Below, piece after piece: positions 22,591 to 22,865 of a DNA stretch of 22,865 nt. The notes below the pieces were generated by a model. It did no database searches, was not told where the DNA came from, and saw only the letters and a program-made list of their open reading frames with translations. How positions within the stretch are numbered: the first letter of the stretch is position 1; the number at the start of each line of letters is the position of its first letter. The position numbers and the translations under genes were made by a program. The stretch is from CAYJII01 sp964370225. GTDB taxonomy: Bacteria; Bacillota; Clostridia; Oscillospirales; Ruminococcaceae. The stretch lies in NCBI GenBank assembly GCA_964370225.1, contig CAYJII010000038.1, forward strand, positions 1-22,865. The letters are read 5' to 3'.

Positions 22591-22865
22591 GTGAAAAATA
22601 TTGTTATTTGCATACCAAATACCTTATTATCAAATGGTGTGGTACAATTTTTAAAAGATAATAGCACGATTAATACAGTTGAACTTGAAAAAGTGAATTC
22701 ATTTTTGCAACTATTCGATGTGATAAATGCTGATATTTTACTCGTGGAGGTAAGACCGTATGAGCCATACACTTTAGATGAGTGGCTAAAGCGATTTGAT
22801 AAGCTGCATGTTAAAAACAAGCTTTGTAAAACTGCTGTTATTGTTGATGAAAATTCATCACCAAT
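22591..22865 (+). CDS. Atypical receiver-like protein, N-terminal part (runs off the window)
   Basis: A GTG-started frame of at least 91 codons, open to the right edge, with GAGG at 580-583 of the last kilobase (22580-22583), seven bases upstream. The translation KNIVICIPNTLLSNGVVQFL, then DVINADILLVEVRPYEPY, then LCKTAVIVDENSSP has the strand-helix rhythm of a response-regulator receiver domain. Compared with a canonical receiver, the acidic pair after strand 1 is replaced by Ile-Pro (CIPN), and the phospho-acceptor Asp is Glu53 (ILLVEVRP). The expected output domain lies outside the window. A - strand frame of 94 codons over the same DNA is regarded as its shadow. Identification as receiver-like is from pattern only. 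Confidence 0.55.
   Translation, partial: MKNIVICIPNTLLSNGVVQFLKDNSTINTVELEKVNSFLQLFDVINADILLVEVRPYEPYTLDEWLKRFDKLHVKNKLCKTAVIVDENSSP

Noticed and set aside
22536..22820. 94-codon - strand frame at the right edge
   Set aside because: The overlapping + strand frame has a ribosome site, is open to the edge and has a receiver-like pattern; the - strand product looks like nothing known and lacks a ribosome site.
1..22865. CRISPR arrays, insertion sequences, prophage or toxin-antitoxin modules
   Set aside because: No spaced direct repeat array, transposase, integrase or phage structural frame is seen; the three 15-bp repeats at 8148-8191 are palindromic operator-like sites, not a CRISPR.

Overview
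The window is a low-GC chromosomal segment that reads as a Bacillota genome, most likely class Clostridia. The basis is AT-rich codon use, strong AGGAGG-type ribosome binding sites, consensus sigma-A promoters, a T-box leader, a Clostridia-like cobalamin gene set and a GatCAB transamidation operon. Genus or species cannot be told from the sequence. There are no insertion sequences, phage genes or CRISPR arrays; this is ordinary chromosomal content with some unusual regulatory architecture.

Region 1 (1-4782, + strand) is the distal part of a cobalamin operon: the 3' end of cobU, then cobC, cbiB, a threonine-phosphate decarboxylase (cobD type), cobyric acid synthase (cobQ/cbiP) and a corrinoid adenosyltransferase (cobO). 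The first five genes overlap one another. Together they cover corrin amidation and adenosylation, aminopropanol arm synthesis and attachment, and nucleotide-loop assembly. The decarboxylase gene has no ATG or GTG near its expected start.

Region 2 (4783-8034) holds several hairpins, a tRNA-Leu(UAA) gene on the - strand with its own promoter and terminator, an NAD(P)-linked malic enzyme (-), and a divergent two-gene + strand unit encoding a HAD phosphatase and a D-2-hydroxyacid dehydrogenase.

Region 3 (8035-12202) is a MarR regulator followed by two ABC exporter half-transporters that look like an asymmetric heterodimer. The promoter is followed by three 14-bp palindromes at an exact 15-bp period, a likely autoregulatory operator. 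Between this operon and the next gene lies an orphan - strand promoter-to-terminator unit of about 200 nt, containing at most a 33-codon reading frame.

Region 4 (12488-16171, - strand) is a GH36 alpha-galactosidase and an MFS transporter. Each has its own promoter, a promoter-proximal inverted repeat and a hairpin, which suggests regulated alpha-galactoside uptake and hydrolysis. A 10-N assembly gap near the 3' end of the galactosidase gene has the wrong length modulo 3; the real C-terminus is readable in another frame.

Region 5 (16346-21722, + strand) is the most interesting part: a T-box leader controlling an aspS-gatC gene fusion, then gatA and gatB, i.e. the complete indirect (transamidation) pathway for Asn-tRNA(Asn). 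The specifier loop contains GAAC, in which Glu (GAA) and Asn (AAC) codons overlap. This is the arrangement reported for the two-codon T-box of Clostridium acetobutylicum.

Region 6 (21728-22865) has an unrecognised four-helix membrane protein (-) and, running off the right edge, the start of an atypical receiver-like protein whose phospho-acceptor position is Glu.
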